Shown here piece after piece: positions 7,063 through 16,811 of a stretch of DNA of 64,000 nucleotides. The first letter of the stretch is position 1, and the number at the start of each line of letters is the position of its first letter. The DNA lies in NCBI GenBank assembly GCA_013112575.1, contig JABFGG010000002.1:372001-436000 (forward strand), in the 5' to 3' direction. A program made the position numbers and the translations under genes. The DNA is from Chloroflexota bacterium (GTDB taxonomy: Bacteria > Chloroflexota > Anaerolineae > Anaerolineales > UBA11579). Under the pieces are notes generated by a model that was not told where the DNA came from, did not search any database, and was given only the letters and a program-made list of their open reading frames with translations.

Positions 7063-9888
7063 TTGAATAAATTGAGGGAGTGGCGCTTGCTGGTATTGTT
7101 GTTTTTTACCGTCGTGGTGGGTGCCTGCGCGCCGGGTCAGAGTGGTGCTTTTTTATCCGATGTCCATGGAGACGTGCAACTCCTGAAGCCGGCTGAAGGG
7201 GAATTCAAAACAGCTATAAACAATCAAATTCTTTCAGATGGTTATGAGATCCTCAGTCATGCTGATGGTATGGTCAATGTGTACGTATCCAATGGCATGG
7301 TGCTACGGCTCAGTGCCTTGAGCCACCTGGTATTGCGTTCTCTGGCTGGAGCAGCCACTGATCGACCGGTCGAGCTATCCCTGGAGGCGGGGAATCTCTG
7401 GTTGAGTTTGGTCAATAACCCCGTCATTGTGAACACGCCGGGGGGCGTTGTTGAATTGGACGGTGGCGAAGTCAATCTCAATGTCGATTTTCAAACTGGC
7501 GAAGTCGCCGTGGTTTGCCTGGAAGGTAGCTGCCAGATGCGCAGTGGCGGTGTTTCACGGACTCTAGACGCTGGTGGTCGCTACGTGCTTGTTATCGCCG
7601 AAGGCAATCGCAAAACACCAACCGCCATTGCTCAACAAATTGATCCCAGCCCAACCGTCACGCAGACGACTACACTTACGGAAACCTTTGTGCCTGTTGA
7701 GGATGACCAAACTGCGGCCACAGGGACACATACTATTGCGCCAAGTGTTACGGTTGGCAACCCGGGTGCTACTCAATCTTCAACGGTGACATCCACCAAA
7801 ACATCTACCCAGAGTGGTCCTCCGGTAACTTCTACTCCTACATTTACGCAAGCCGTAACAAATACAGCTACATACACTAGCCAGCCAACTAATACACAAA
7901 CCAATATCCCTGAGGCCACATCAACGCTTACACAGACTGGTACCCTGGCGTTGTTGCCTACTCAGACTCCCACAGAAACCTTACCTTCATCTCCAACTGC
8001 GATGTCGACGTTAACCCACACAGTTCCGGCTTCATCACCTACTGTCACGGTAACTCATACACAGGCGAATACAGTTACTCAGACCCTAACCGCTACTTTG
8101 GTCAGCAGTTCCACACAAACATTGACCCAAAGTGCTACGAACTCGATAACTCCAACCCAAATTGCTTCTGTTACTTCCACCCCTGTAGCTACGGCGTCCT
8201 CTACCATAGGGGCCACGGAAACCTATACAGCAACGGTTACAAGCACCAACACGCTCAACCCAACTCAGACATCGACGTTTACCCAGACGTTGCCATCCTC
8301 CCCAACCGTGACTTTGACTGCCACCACTACGCAAACAGCGACGTCAACTCTTGTTGCTAGCAGCACCTCAACTGCGACCTCGACTCATACACAGGTTCCG
8401 TCACAAACCTCAACACCTACGCCTACTTACACGGTTACAAATCTTCCGTCTGCAACACCAACAAATACATCCACGGCAACATTGGCCTCAAGTCCAACCG
8501 CCACAGTGACAACGACTTCGACAGTGACTCCTACAACCACCTCAACTATTACGCCAACCGCAACGGCGACGCATACACTCGTTTCTACGCAAACACCCAC
8601 ATACACACAGACCATAACCGCTACTTATCCTTCATCCGCAACACCGACCCAAACTCTAACCCCAACCTTGCCACCAGTGGGGCAGACTTTTTATGTTTCT
8701 ACCAATGGAAGTAATGGTGGCCCAGGAAGTTTGTTACAACCCTGGCGTACCATCCAGCATGCAGCTAACAATGCCCACGCAGGTGACCTTGTGCTTGTGC
8801 GTGGGGGTGATTATGCAGAGACCGTTGGTTTTGACACCCATTCGGGTTTGCCCTCTGCCCCCATTACCTTTCGCAATTACCCGAATGAAGTCGTGATCCT
8901 CAGTCCCACCGATTGGGCGGGTATGGTTCTGAATGGTGTTGAATATGTTGTTTTAGATGGATTCAGGATCCAGAACCCGGGTTTGGAGGGCTTCTTCGTC
9001 ACTGACGCTAACCACAATTCAATTCTAAATTGCGAAGTTACTGGCAGCGGTAATGTTGGCATCCATATCGCTACTTATGATGGCCCTGCCAGTTACAACA
9101 CGGTTAAAAATTGTTTCGTGCATGACAATGCTAATGAGGGCATTTATCTGGATGTCAAAGAATTTAACCGCGTTCCGGTTGAGAATAATGTCATTGAAAA
9201 CAATATGATCTATAACAATGGTAATGAGGGTATCCAAAACACCAACGAGATTGGAGTTACACCGCGCCCCTCCGGCACGATTATCCGTGGCAATGTCATA
9301 TATAACAATGGTCCTGATTGGGCTGCTCTGGATTTGAGCGGCGATGACTTGCTTGTCGAGAACAACATCGTCTACAACAACCAGGCTCCCATTGGCGGCA
9401 TTTGGTATGCGGATGGCAACAACAGCGTTATCCAAAATAACCTGGTTTATAACAATCAGTCTTCTTGGTTTGCAGGTGGCGGCATTGTCCTGATCCGGGT
9501 GACTAATACAAACCTGTTCCACAACACGGTCTACGGTCAATCCGGGAGCAGTGGTATCGGGATAAGTTTGAATAGTGGATTGTCAAATGTGGTTCTGGCC
9601 AATAATATCTTTAGCCAGAACCAGGACGGTCAGATCGAAGGTAATGCCAATGGGGTATCGGTCCACCACAATCTGATCGATGGTAGTTCCAGCCATTCGG
9701 GCAGTAATGTGGTTAGCGGGGACCCTCAATTCGTCAGTCCAGCTGCTGGCGATTTCCATCTACAAGCTGCCAGCCCTGCCATTGATGCAGCTGTGAATGT
9801 GGGGGTGGGGCATGACCTGGGAGGTAATGCCAGGCCGTCTGGAATAGATTATGATATCGGAGCATATGAGTATATTGCTTCTCCTTAA
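7063..9888 (+). CDS. Lipoprotein with FecR-like, Thr-rich linker and beta-helix domains
   Basis: 941 aa from a TTG start; an in-frame stop at 7042 limits upstream choices. A lipoprotein signal peptide ends in VGAC with Cys22 as the lipidated residue. A FecR-like domain (~31-180) includes 'GDVQLLKPAEGEF' and 'NTPGGVVELDGGEV'. Then comes a ~350-residue Thr/Ser/Pro linker (~190-543) built of TPT/TQT units, and a right-handed parallel beta-helix (~544-941) opening with 'FYVSTNGSNGGPGSLLQPW' and ending with the family-typical 'GDPQFVSP', 'SPAID' and 'DIGAYEY' motifs. It is thus a surface-exposed protein on a long stalk. Beta-helix proteins of this kind bind, cleave or epimerise polysaccharides; which applies here is unknown. 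A shorter paralogue of the beta-helix lies at the far end of the locus (28517-29677). Confidence 0.88.
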   Translation: MNKLREWRLLVLLFFTVVVGACAPGQSGAFLSDVHGDVQLLKPAEGEFKTAINNQILSDGYEILSHADGMVNVYVSNGMVLRLSALSHLVLRSLAGAATDRPVELSLEAGNLWLSLVNNPVIVNTPGGVVELDGGEVNLNVDFQTGEVAVVCLEGSCQMRSGGVSRTLDAGGRYVLVIAEGNRKTPTAIAQQIDPSPTVTQTTTLTETFVPVEDDQTAATGTHTIAPSVTVGNPGATQSSTVTSTKTSTQSGPPVTSTPTFTQAVTNTATYTSQPTNTQTNIPEATSTLTQTGTLALLPTQTPTETLPSSPTAMSTLTHTVPASSPTVTVTHTQANTVTQTLTATLVSSSTQTLTQSATNSITPTQIASVTSTPVATASSTIGATETYTATVTSTNTLNPTQTSTFTQTLPSSPTVTLTATTTQTATSTLVASSTSTATSTHTQVPSQTSTPTPTYTVTNLPSATPTNTSTATLASSPTATVTTTSTVTPTTTSTITPTATATHTLVSTQTPTYTQTITATYPSSATPTQTLTPTLPPVGQTFYVSTNGSNGGPGSLLQPWRTIQHAANNAHAGDLVLVRGGDYAETVGFDTHSGLPSAPITFRNYPNEVVILSPTDWAGMVLNGVEYVVLDGFRIQNPGLEGFFVTDANHNSILNCEVTGSGNVGIHIATYDGPASYNTVKNCFVHDNANEGIYLDVKEFNRVPVENNVIENNMIYNNGNEGIQNTNEIGVTPRPSGTIIRGNVIYNNGPDWAALDLSGDDLLVENNIVYNNQAPIGGIWYADGNNSVIQNNLVYNNQSSWFAGGGIVLIRVTNTNLFHNTVYGQSGSSGIGISLNSGLSNVVLANNIFSQNQDGQIEGNANGVSVHHNLIDGSSSHSGSNVVSGDPQFVSPAAGDFHLQAASPAIDAAVNVGVGHDLGGNARPSGIDYDIGAYEYIASP

Positions 9889-9914
9889 TTGTGGCATTTG
9901 CCCGAGAGGGAATA

Positions 9915-10655
9915 TTGGCTAAAGAAAAGATTTTATTGGTTGATGATGATCTTGAATTTTATGAGTTGCTCAAGCATCAATTGTCAACGCGGGGATTTGA
10001 AGTCCTCCACGCTGATTTTTGGCGTGAGGCCATTCGTCTGGCGTATGAAAATCATCCCGATCTGATCATCCTGGACGTTATGATGGCAGAGATGGATGGC
10101 TTTGAGGTCTGTCGCCGGCTGCGCGAAATGTCAGATGTACCGATCATAATGCTCACTGCCCGAACATCCAAGGATGATTTGCTTAGCGGATTCCAGGCTG
10201 GGGCAGATGATTATCTCTCCAAACCTTTCTTGTTAGATGAATTGCATGCCCGCATCAAGGCGCTGCTCAAACGAAGTAAAACACGTGACAATAAATGGAC
10301 GGAAACTTTTGACGATGGGAATTTGAGTATCGATTTAAAAGAGGGGGTTGTGCGCAAGGAAGGCGAAGTGATCACCTTGACACCAACTGAATATCAGCTC
10401 CTCAGTCGCCTTGTGCGTAATCGCGGCTCTGTCATGAGCCATAGTGAATTGGTGCGTAAAGTGTGGGGTACCGGTTATCTGATGACCGAGAGTACATCGG
10501 GGAAGACTTCTCTACAACTGTACATTGGCTACTTGCGCAATAAGCTTGAGGATGATCCCTCGGAGCCACACTACATTCAAACCAAATGGGGAGTAGGCTA
10601 TTGGTTTGCCCCTGAAACTTATCTTGACACCGACCTGAACAACGGTTCAGCGTAG
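9915..10655 (+). CDS. OmpR/PhoB-family response regulator
   Basis: 246 aa from TTG 9915, chosen because GAGAGGG lies 5-6 nt upstream and the protein then begins MAKEKILLVDDD; an in-frame GTG at 9891 is the alternative. The receiver domain has the acidic pocket D10-D12, phospho-acceptor D54 ('LIILDVMM') and K103 ('LSKPF'). The C-terminal winged helix carries 'LTPTEYQLLSRLVRN' and a final 'YIQTKWGVGYWF'. No histidine kinase is nearby, so it is an orphan regulator. It lies between the beta-helix lipoprotein and the priming sugar transferase, so control of the polysaccharide locus is a reasonable inference. Confidence 0.9.
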   Translation: MAKEKILLVDDDLEFYELLKHQLSTRGFEVLHADFWREAIRLAYENHPDLIILDVMMAEMDGFEVCRRLREMSDVPIIMLTARTSKDDLLSGFQAGADDYLSKPFLLDELHARIKALLKRSKTRDNKWTETFDDGNLSIDLKEGVVRKEGEVITLTPTEYQLLSRLVRNRGSVMSHSELVRKVWGTGYLMTESTSGKTSLQLYIGYLRNKLEDDPSEPHYIQTKWGVGYWFAPETYLDTDLNNGSA

Positions 10656-10860
10656 CTTTCAATTCCGTTAGAACCTTCAATTCTAAGAAACTTCTTTGAT
10701 TTAGGGGGTGTTTTCACTTTAAAATACCGATAGTTCTAAAAATTGGCCCAATAGGTTCATTTTGCAAACTTGAAGGCTTTTTCTTTTGTAAGGCCGTTTT
10801 TATTGTTGGCAATATAGAATACGAGCAACCCTTTTTTATTTTATAGGCGACTAAAACATT

Positions 10861-11562
10861 ATGGCATCAGTATTCAACACAACCAAATGGTCCCAAATAT
10901 TCCTCGGCGAAGAATTACGCACAGGATATGATCACCCCCGTGCTAAAGGCAATGATATATTTGAGCGTCTGCTTGATTACACACTCGTGATCATCAGCCT
11001 TCCTTTCGTTTTACCAATCCTGGCGCTCATCGCCATTATCATCAAATTAGATTCTCGTGGCCCTGTACTCTTTTTCCAAGAGCGGGCTGGAAAAAACGGC
11101 AAGAACTTTAAGATGTTTAAGTTCCGCACAATGGTTGCGGACGCGGATGAGGATTTACACAAACAGCAGGTAGCTGCCTATGCCAGTGGTGAACTGGATG
11201 CAGGCAATGGCTACAAGATCGAGAAAGACCCGCGCGTGACCAGGGTAGGTAGTTTATTGCGCAATACCAGCCTGGATGAATTGCCGCAGTTGTTCAATAT
11301 CCTGCGCGGTGAAATGAGCCTGGTTGGCCCTCGTCCGGTACCAGTTTATGAGGCGGAAGCTTATGACTGGTGGCAGGCGGAGCGCCTGATGGTTCTCCCC
11401 GGCATCACTGGCATGTGGCAGGTAAGCGGGCGCAGTGAAGTCACTTTCGAAGATCAGAGTCGTCTGGATATCCGTTACGTCCGGCATCATACTGTTTGGC
11501 TAAACATCAAGTTATTATTGCTCACATTTCCAGCGGTTCTTTCTGGAAAAGGGGCCAGCTAA
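10861..11562 (+). CDS. Priming sugar-phosphate transferase (polyprenyl-P acceptor)
   Basis: 233 aa, a short WbaP/WcaJ-type enzyme with a single membrane hairpin (~38-62) and the catalytic domain. Family motifs are KFRTM (87-91), '[20 protein letters not shown]' then GPRP (137-159), and '[14 protein letters not shown]' (179-192). It would transfer a sugar-1-phosphate from a nucleotide sugar to undecaprenyl phosphate, starting the repeat unit on the inner face of the membrane. The 205-bp region before it is AT-rich and probably holds the locus promoter, but no clear -35/-10 pair stands out. A terminator-like hairpin follows the gene. Confidence 0.92.
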   Translation: MASVFNTTKWSQIFLGEELRTGYDHPRAKGNDIFERLLDYTLVIISLPFVLPILALIAIIIKLDSRGPVLFFQERAGKNGKNFKMFKFRTMVADADEDLHKQQVAAYASGELDAGNGYKIEKDPRVTRVGSLLRNTSLDELPQLFNILRGEMSLVGPRPVPVYEAEAYDWWQAERLMVLPGITGMWQVSGRSEVTFEDQSRLDIRYVRHHTVWLNIKLLLLTFPAVLSGKGAS

Positions 11563-11611
11563 TAGCCTCTCCATAACTAACAGGGTTGCAAGTATTCAAA
11601 AAACCTTCCAT

Positions 11612-11649
11612 GATATGATTCTTAAGAATGAGGAGTCATATCTTTTTTT
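11612..11649 (+). terminator. Terminator or attenuator before the oxidoreductase gene
   Basis: GATATGATTCTT pairs with AGGAGTCATATC (12 bp including two G-U pairs, 7-nt loop) and is followed directly by seven T. It ends only 20 nt before the ATG at 11670, so it either stops transcripts from the sugar transferase or acts as a leader attenuator for the downstream genes. Confidence 0.7.
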
Positions 11650-11669
11650 GTGAGTAGGAGTTATCATAC

Positions 11670-12734
11670 ATGACCATCACGCCGGAGCTCAAAATGGTAG
11701 ATGTTGAAGAAGAGACTGAGGCGATAAATATCGCTGTCATAGGCTGTGGCTATTGGGGCATCAACTACGTCCGGTTGCTATCGGAACTACCCGAAACCGA
11801 AGTGGTTGCCGTATGTGATCTCTCCGACGATCGTTTACAAGAAGTTGAACGTCGTTTCCCCGGTTCTGAATTATTTAACCATATAGATGACCTGCTCAAA
11901 TTAGAAGATCTGGATGCTGCTGTTGTTTGCACCAATCCTGAAAGCCATTTTGAGATCACCAGTCGCTTATTAAAGGCTGGGGTACATGTGCTTGTCGAAA
12001 AGCCCATGACCACGACAGCGGAAGATTCTCGCAAGCTTATTGAACTGGCAGAAGAATATGATGTCAAATTGATGGTCGGGCATATCTTTTTGTTCAATTC
12101 CGGCATCAATATGATGAAGTTTTACATTGATAAAGGCGATGTCGGCCAGATATATTATCTGCATTCTCGACGCACGAATTTAGGACCGATTCGCAGGGAT
12201 GTGAACGCTATTTGGGATCTGGCTCCCCATGACGTGGCCATCTTTAATTACTTGCTTGACTCCTCCCCGGAGTGGGTCAGTGCTGTTGGAACCAAGTTGT
12301 TGTTGAATGATCGTGAAGATGCTGGCTTCATTGTTCTGGGTTACCCAGATAATGTGCTCGGCCACATCCACGTAAGTTGGGCCGACCCTAATAAAGAGCG
12401 CCAATTGGTGCTTGTAGGGAGCGATCAACGCATCGCCTTTGACGACCTCAACTTACAGGATAAACTGCGCGTGTTTGAAAAAGGGGTCACCGCTTCAGCC
12501 AATGAGCCTGCCAGTTATGGCGAGTATCAGCTTTCTATCCGAAATGGCGATATCATTAGCCCGCAGATCACGTTCAGCGAACCTTTGAAGAATCAGACGC
12601 GACACTTTTTGGAAGTAATTCGCGACAAAGTGAGTCCACGCACCGATGGCTGGAACGGTCTTGACGTGGTCAAGGTCATGGAAGCAATTGACGCTTCTTT
12701 AGCGAGCAATGGTGCGCCGGTTAGTATCAGTTAG
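11670..12734 (+). CDS. Gfo/Idh/MocA-family sugar oxidoreductase
   Basis: 354 aa. The N-terminal Rossmann fold has 'IAVIGCGYWGINYVR' (GCGYWG 25-30), and the NAD-linked catalytic motif EKP is at 110-112 ('VLVEKPMTTT'). Family members oxidise or reduce nucleotide sugars, for example WbpB/WlbA, which make UDP-3-keto sugars. The next gene is a DegT aminotransferase, and such pairs commonly make an amino sugar, although the matching acetyltransferase is not seen here. The start at 11670 has TAGGAG about 10 nt upstream. Confidence 0.9.
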   Translation: MTITPELKMVDVEEETEAINIAVIGCGYWGINYVRLLSELPETEVVAVCDLSDDRLQEVERRFPGSELFNHIDDLLKLEDLDAAVVCTNPESHFEITSRLLKAGVHVLVEKPMTTTAEDSRKLIELAEEYDVKLMVGHIFLFNSGINMMKFYIDKGDVGQIYYLHSRRTNLGPIRRDVNAIWDLAPHDVAIFNYLLDSSPEWVSAVGTKLLLNDREDAGFIVLGYPDNVLGHIHVSWADPNKERQLVLVGSDQRIAFDDLNLQDKLRVFEKGVTASANEPASYGEYQLSIRNGDIISPQITFSEPLKNQTRHFLEVIRDKVSPRTDGWNGLDVVKVMEAIDASLASNGAPVSIS

Positions 12735-12750
12735 TAGCAAAGGAAAAATT

Positions 12751-13878
12751 GTGGCATTAAAAGAAAACCTCCAAGTTCCTTTCGTTGACCTGAAAATCCA
12801 GTATCGTTCACTGGAAACTGAGATCAATAAAGCTTTGGCCAATGTCATTCAGAATACAGCCTTCATTATGGGGCCGGATGTACAGGCTTTTGAGACTGAA
12901 TTTGCAGGATTCTGTGGCGTGGAGCATGCCATTGGTGTTGGCTCTGGAACCGCTGCATTGGAATTGATTCTGCGTGCCTATGATATTGGTCCTAGGGATG
13001 AGGTTATTACGGTCGCGAATACATTTATTGCCACTGCAGTAGCTGTCTCTGGAGTGGGTGCAACTCCTGTGCTAGTTGACATTGATCCTGAAACCTATAA
13101 TATTGATGTCTCCAAGATCGAGGCGGCCATCACTGACAAAACGAAGGCAATCATGCCTGTGCATCTGTACGGCCAACCGGCTGATATGGATCCTATCCTG
13201 GCGATTGCCAAAGAGCATGATCTTGTAGTGATAGAAGATGCCTGCCAGGCTCATGGTGCAACGTATAAAGATCGGATTGCTGGCACGATGAGCCACGCTG
13301 CTGGCTTTAGTTTTTACCCCGGAAAGAACCTGGGTGCTTATGGCGATGCTGGTGGAATCGTTACTAATGATGGCGAACTTGCGGATAAAATCCGCTTGTT
13401 GCGCAATATCGGCCAGAGCGTCAAGTATCATCACGACATAGTCGGCTTTAACCACCGTATGGATACTTTGCAGGCCGCTGTTTTGCGAGTCAAGCTGCGC
13501 CATCTGGCTGGCTGGAACAATGCCCGTCGTAAAAATGCCGCCTTATACACTGAGCTATTTTCTGACTCTGGAATTATTCCGCCGTTCCAGGCTGAAGGCA
13601 CTGACTCTGTATGGCATCTTTATGTCATCCGAGTCAAGAATCGGGAAGCACTTCAACAGCAGTTGAGTGATCATGGTGTTTCAACTGTTATCCATTATCC
13701 CATTCCCATTCATTTACAACCCGCATACGCCCATCTTGGCCACAAGCAGGGCGATTTCCCACTTACTGAGCTTTATGCAGATCAAATCGTTTCCTTGCCC
13801 ATGTTTGCTGAACTCACTGAACAGCAAATACGTTACGTGGCAGATGCGGTTTTAGAATTTGCTGAACCGATAAGTTAA
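12751..13878 (+). CDS. DegT/DnrJ/EryC1 PLP-dependent sugar aminotransferase
   Basis: 375 aa from GTG 12751, chosen for AAAGGA 6-7 nt upstream; an in-frame start at 12709 would overlap the preceding gene and adds residues without family character. The PLP-binding features are 'GVGSGTAALEL' (62-72), E162-D163-A ('VVIEDACQAHGA') and the Schiff-base lysine K192 in 'FSFYPGKNLGAYGDAGG'. It would transfer an amino group to a keto nucleotide sugar, presumably the product of the upstream Gfo/Idh enzyme. Confidence 0.92.
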   Translation: MALKENLQVPFVDLKIQYRSLETEINKALANVIQNTAFIMGPDVQAFETEFAGFCGVEHAIGVGSGTAALELILRAYDIGPRDEVITVANTFIATAVAVSGVGATPVLVDIDPETYNIDVSKIEAAITDKTKAIMPVHLYGQPADMDPILAIAKEHDLVVIEDACQAHGATYKDRIAGTMSHAAGFSFYPGKNLGAYGDAGGIVTNDGELADKIRLLRNIGQSVKYHHDIVGFNHRMDTLQAAVLRVKLRHLAGWNNARRKNAALYTELFSDSGIIPPFQAEGTDSVWHLYVIRVKNREALQQQLSDHGVSTVIHYPIPIHLQPAYAHLGHKQGDFPLTELYADQIVSLPMFAELTEQQIRYVADAVLEFAEPIS

Positions 13879-13908
13879 TAACCCGTTTTTTTGGACTGAG
13901 AGGGCTCC

Positions 13909-15255
13909 ATGGAACTTAAAGATTATCTTGAGATTCTATCAAGGCGCAAGCAGATCGTTTTCATAACGGCCCTGGTTGCCTTGATTGCAGTTGCGATTTC
14001 AGTAACTTTTATCGCACCTACATATACTGCAACCGCCACCCTGCGAATTCTGACCGCGGCCACCGGCTCGGCAGAATTCGTGGATTACAACATCACATAT
14101 GCAGATCGCTTGATCGGTACATTTTTGGAAATTGCCCAAGGACGCCCTATCCAGGATGAACTGCGAGCGAAAGTCAGCCCGCTGCCCAAGATTGAACTTG
14201 AGAATTTGAATGCGACGGAGTTGGTTGAGATTCGCGCTACAGATCCCGATCCACACGTAGCTCGCTTCACGGCCAACACTCTTGCAAATATCCTTGTAGA
14301 GCGTAGCACAGAACTGTATGCAGGTACGGCCACTACTTTCACTGTAACTGTCGTTGAGCCGGCAATTACACCTTCATCACCATCCTCTCCCAATGATCTT
14401 ATCCTGGTAGTGGTGGGCCTTGTGGCCGGTCTAGCGGCGGGCATGGGCCTGGCCTTCCTGGTTGAAAATCTGGATACACGCTTATACACTGGCTCTCAAA
14501 TCGAAGCGATTACGGGAGCACGTATACTTGGAGATATCCCAGAGTCATTGCGCTCTATGGAAGATGAGTATAGCTTTTTCCGCAACCCGATCCATATCGA
14601 AGCTTTCCGCCGTTTGCGTACTAATGTATTTTCTCCTGCTGAGAACGAGGATATTACGACTTTACTGGTAGCCAGCGCGGTTTCTTTGGATGGCCGCTCT
14701 TCGGTCGTCGCCAATCTGGCTCTCAGTACGTCGCTTACCAATCGCCGTGTGGTAGTTGTTGATGCAGATTTGCGCACCCCTTCTCTTCACGAATTCTATA
14801 ACCTCGAAAACAAGGTTGGTTTGAGCACTGTCCTCAGTGGGGAAGCACGTGTGGAAGAGGCTCTTGTCGAAACTTCTTTTGAGAACATAATGCTGTTGCC
14901 TGCTGGCCCTACACCTGCAAACCCTGCTGAACTCTTGGCCTCGCCCCGTATGGCTATGGTTTCCCGAGAGCTTTCTGAACTTTCTGACATCGTCTTCATA
15001 GATTCTGCTGCTTCTTATACTGTCACTGACCCTGCCATCCTGGCCCCAATTTCTGACGGTGTGCTGATTGTTGTTCGGCAGGGTTGGGTTCGTGATGAGC
15101 CTCTCCTTTCCACCTTCAGCCAGCTGGATAATGTGAATGCCAACATCCTTGGCGTAGTCCTGAATCGGACCAGCCGCGGTGTACGTGCCCAGAAAGATCA
15201 ACAGGCTGATCTACCCACCTTTGCCATTGCCCAGGATCAGGCAGACGCAAGTTAA
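13909..15255 (+). CDS. Wzz/BY-kinase-like fusion with degenerate Walker A
   Basis: 448 aa. The N-terminal chain-length (Wzz) domain is bounded by transmembrane helices at ~15-36 and ~164-186. The C-terminal cytoplasmic domain follows the CpsD/CapB tyrosine-kinase fold. The P-loop reads SAVSLDGRSS (256-265) where active enzymes have a PGEGKST-type loop, so the essential Lys is Arg263. Walker A' is intact (VVVVDADLRTPS, 281-292), Walker B is IVFIDSAAS (361-369), and there is no C-terminal tyrosine cluster. It probably controls chain length or export as a structural partner and is unlikely to autophosphorylate. It is followed by the polymerase/ligase and flippase genes. Confidence 0.88.
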   Translation: MELKDYLEILSRRKQIVFITALVALIAVAISVTFIAPTYTATATLRILTAATGSAEFVDYNITYADRLIGTFLEIAQGRPIQDELRAKVSPLPKIELENLNATELVEIRATDPDPHVARFTANTLANILVERSTELYAGTATTFTVTVVEPAITPSSPSSPNDLILVVVGLVAGLAAGMGLAFLVENLDTRLYTGSQIEAITGARILGDIPESLRSMEDEYSFFRNPIHIEAFRRLRTNVFSPAENEDITTLLVASAVSLDGRSSVVANLALSTSLTNRRVVVVDADLRTPSLHEFYNLENKVGLSTVLSGEARVEEALVETSFENIMLLPAGPTPANPAELLASPRMAMVSRELSELSDIVFIDSAASYTVTDPAILAPISDGVLIVVRQGWVRDEPLLSTFSQLDNVNANILGVVLNRTSRGVRAQKDQQADLPTFAIAQDQADAS

Positions 15256-15275
15256 CTTCCAATCGTTCTGTCATT

Positions 15276-16811
15276 GTGAACATTTCTCAACGCTTTCGTT
15301 TTTTTGATAAATCGATCCAGATCGCTTTGGCGGTGGCTGTTGGCCTTACTATTGGCCTGCTAACGGTTGCTGTCTCACCATTCATTACATTGGCGTTGGT
15401 GTTTGGTTTGCTTGCAGGGGTGGTAGCACTGCGAAGACCAGAGATTGTGATCTTCGGTATTCTCATCTTGACAGCAACGATTCTGGACGAATTCTTCTTC
15501 CCCTATGTGGAAGCTGGCCCGGTGCGCCTCTTTGTTTCTGATGTAATGCTCTATGCCCTTTTGGCTATGTTGATGTTGCGTCTCTTCCTTGATTCGAAGT
15601 ATAAGCCGGTCTCAACACGTATGGATTTCCCCTTGCTACTTTTTTATGGTATTGGGGCCTTGTCCACGGCAGTAGCCATTCTTTTTGCGCCTGATGCCTA
15701 TAAGCTGGCTAATTTTGGGACCTTATTTGACGATCCCCCTGAGATGATTCGCCTTGCTTTGCCCGAGGTGCGTATCTTCACGTATTATCTAATGTTCTTT
15801 ATCGTTACCCAAATGATACGCACGAAGAAACAATTCAATACACTGCTCATTGGGTTAATGGTTATGGCCGTGATAACGGGCATTTTCATGGTCATTCAAT
15901 CTGTAGTAGGGATTGATGCCCCTTTCCTGGCAGGGCGTGTTGAAACTCTCTCAACTGGTGGCCAGAGCTTCGCAAACATAACTCGAGTATTGCCTCCTGG
16001 CCAATCCCTGATGTTACTGGGGTTCATTATCTCATCCTCAATTTTGGTATTACAGCGTTTCCGTTTCTGGAACGTGTTCATCATCTTGCAATGGGCAGTG
16101 ATGGCAGCGGGCGTAATATTTACCTTCAATAGAACCTTCTGGGTTGCCAGTGCATTGGCTTTCCTTCTGTTGATTCTTGTTGTACGTTGGCAAGAGCGTA
16201 GCCGTATAGTTGGTTGGGGCTACTTGCTAACCTTTGGCCTTGTCGTTTTGGCTGTGTTTGCTTTCTCTTCCCCGGATTCACAAGTTGCCGCTATCACTGA
16301 TGCGGTAATAGATCGTTTGAGTACGATCACCTCAATTGAGAATATTTCCAATGATCAGAGTTTTCGTTGGCGCGATGTCGAGTATGAAGGCGCTTTTGAA
16401 AGCATTGCCAGCCGACCTTTTCTAGGAATCGGCATTGGGGCTGAATATCGCGATTGGAATTCGCTACTGGATAATCCGCCTTTTTATGATGGTCGCACGT
16501 ATATTCATAATGGACATATGTGGCTTCTGATGAAAACCGGAGTCATTGGATATCTGGCCTTTTTGCTATTGGGGGGAACCTACGTCTTCAGGGCTTTCCG
16601 TAAATGGCAAAGCATTGAGAATGAATTATGGAAGGCTGTTGTGATTGGGGGCGCGCTTACCTTCATTGGTTTGATCCCAGCAGCTATCGCTAACCCGGTC
16701 TACATGCAGCCTTTCTGGACCCCTGTCTTTGGAATCATGTTTGCAGCCAATGAATTTATCTACACTCACAGTGAGCCTTCTGAAGACTCAATAGAGAAGG
16801 CTCTCAATTGA
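15276..16811 (+). CDS. O-antigen ligase/polymerase family membrane protein
   Basis: 511 aa from GTG 15276, with about a dozen hydrophobic segments. A large periplasm-side loop in the C-terminal half holds the Wzy/WaaL-type features 'SRPFLGIGIGAEY' and 'YIHNGHMWLLMKTGVIGYLA'. It would polymerise lipid-linked repeat units or ligate the polymer to an acceptor on the outer face of the membrane. The next gene (flippase) starts at a TTG overlapping its TGA, so the two are coupled. Confidence 0.85.
   Translation: MNISQRFRFFDKSIQIALAVAVGLTIGLLTVAVSPFITLALVFGLLAGVVALRRPEIVIFGILILTATILDEFFFPYVEAGPVRLFVSDVMLYALLAMLMLRLFLDSKYKPVSTRMDFPLLLFYGIGALSTAVAILFAPDAYKLANFGTLFDDPPEMIRLALPEVRIFTYYLMFFIVTQMIRTKKQFNTLLIGLMVMAVITGIFMVIQSVVGIDAPFLAGRVETLSTGGQSFANITRVLPPGQSLMLLGFIISSSILVLQRFRFWNVFIILQWAVMAAGVIFTFNRTFWVASALAFLLLILVVRWQERSRIVGWGYLLTFGLVVLAVFAFSSPDSQVAAITDAVIDRLSTITSIENISNDQSFRWRDVEYEGAFESIASRPFLGIGIGAEYRDWNSLLDNPPFYDGRTYIHNGHMWLLMKTGVIGYLAFLLLGGTYVFRAFRKWQSIENELWKAVVIGGALTFIGLIPAAIANPVYMQPFWTPVFGIMFAANEFIYTHSEPSEDSIEKALN

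Noticed and set aside
7650..8690. Dense repeat-like DNA that might be a tandem array or CRISPR
   Set aside because: The repetition comes from Thr/Pro/Ser codons of the stalk; units are not uniform and no spacer pattern exists.
9025..9540. Minus-strand frame of 171 codons
   Set aside because: Antisense to the beta-helix; its Ile/Asn/Asp-rich composition mirrors the repeat codons.
14662..15201. Minus-strand frame of 179 codons
   Set aside because: Lies wholly inside the kinase-like half of the Wzz fusion, which has clear motifs; no start signals.
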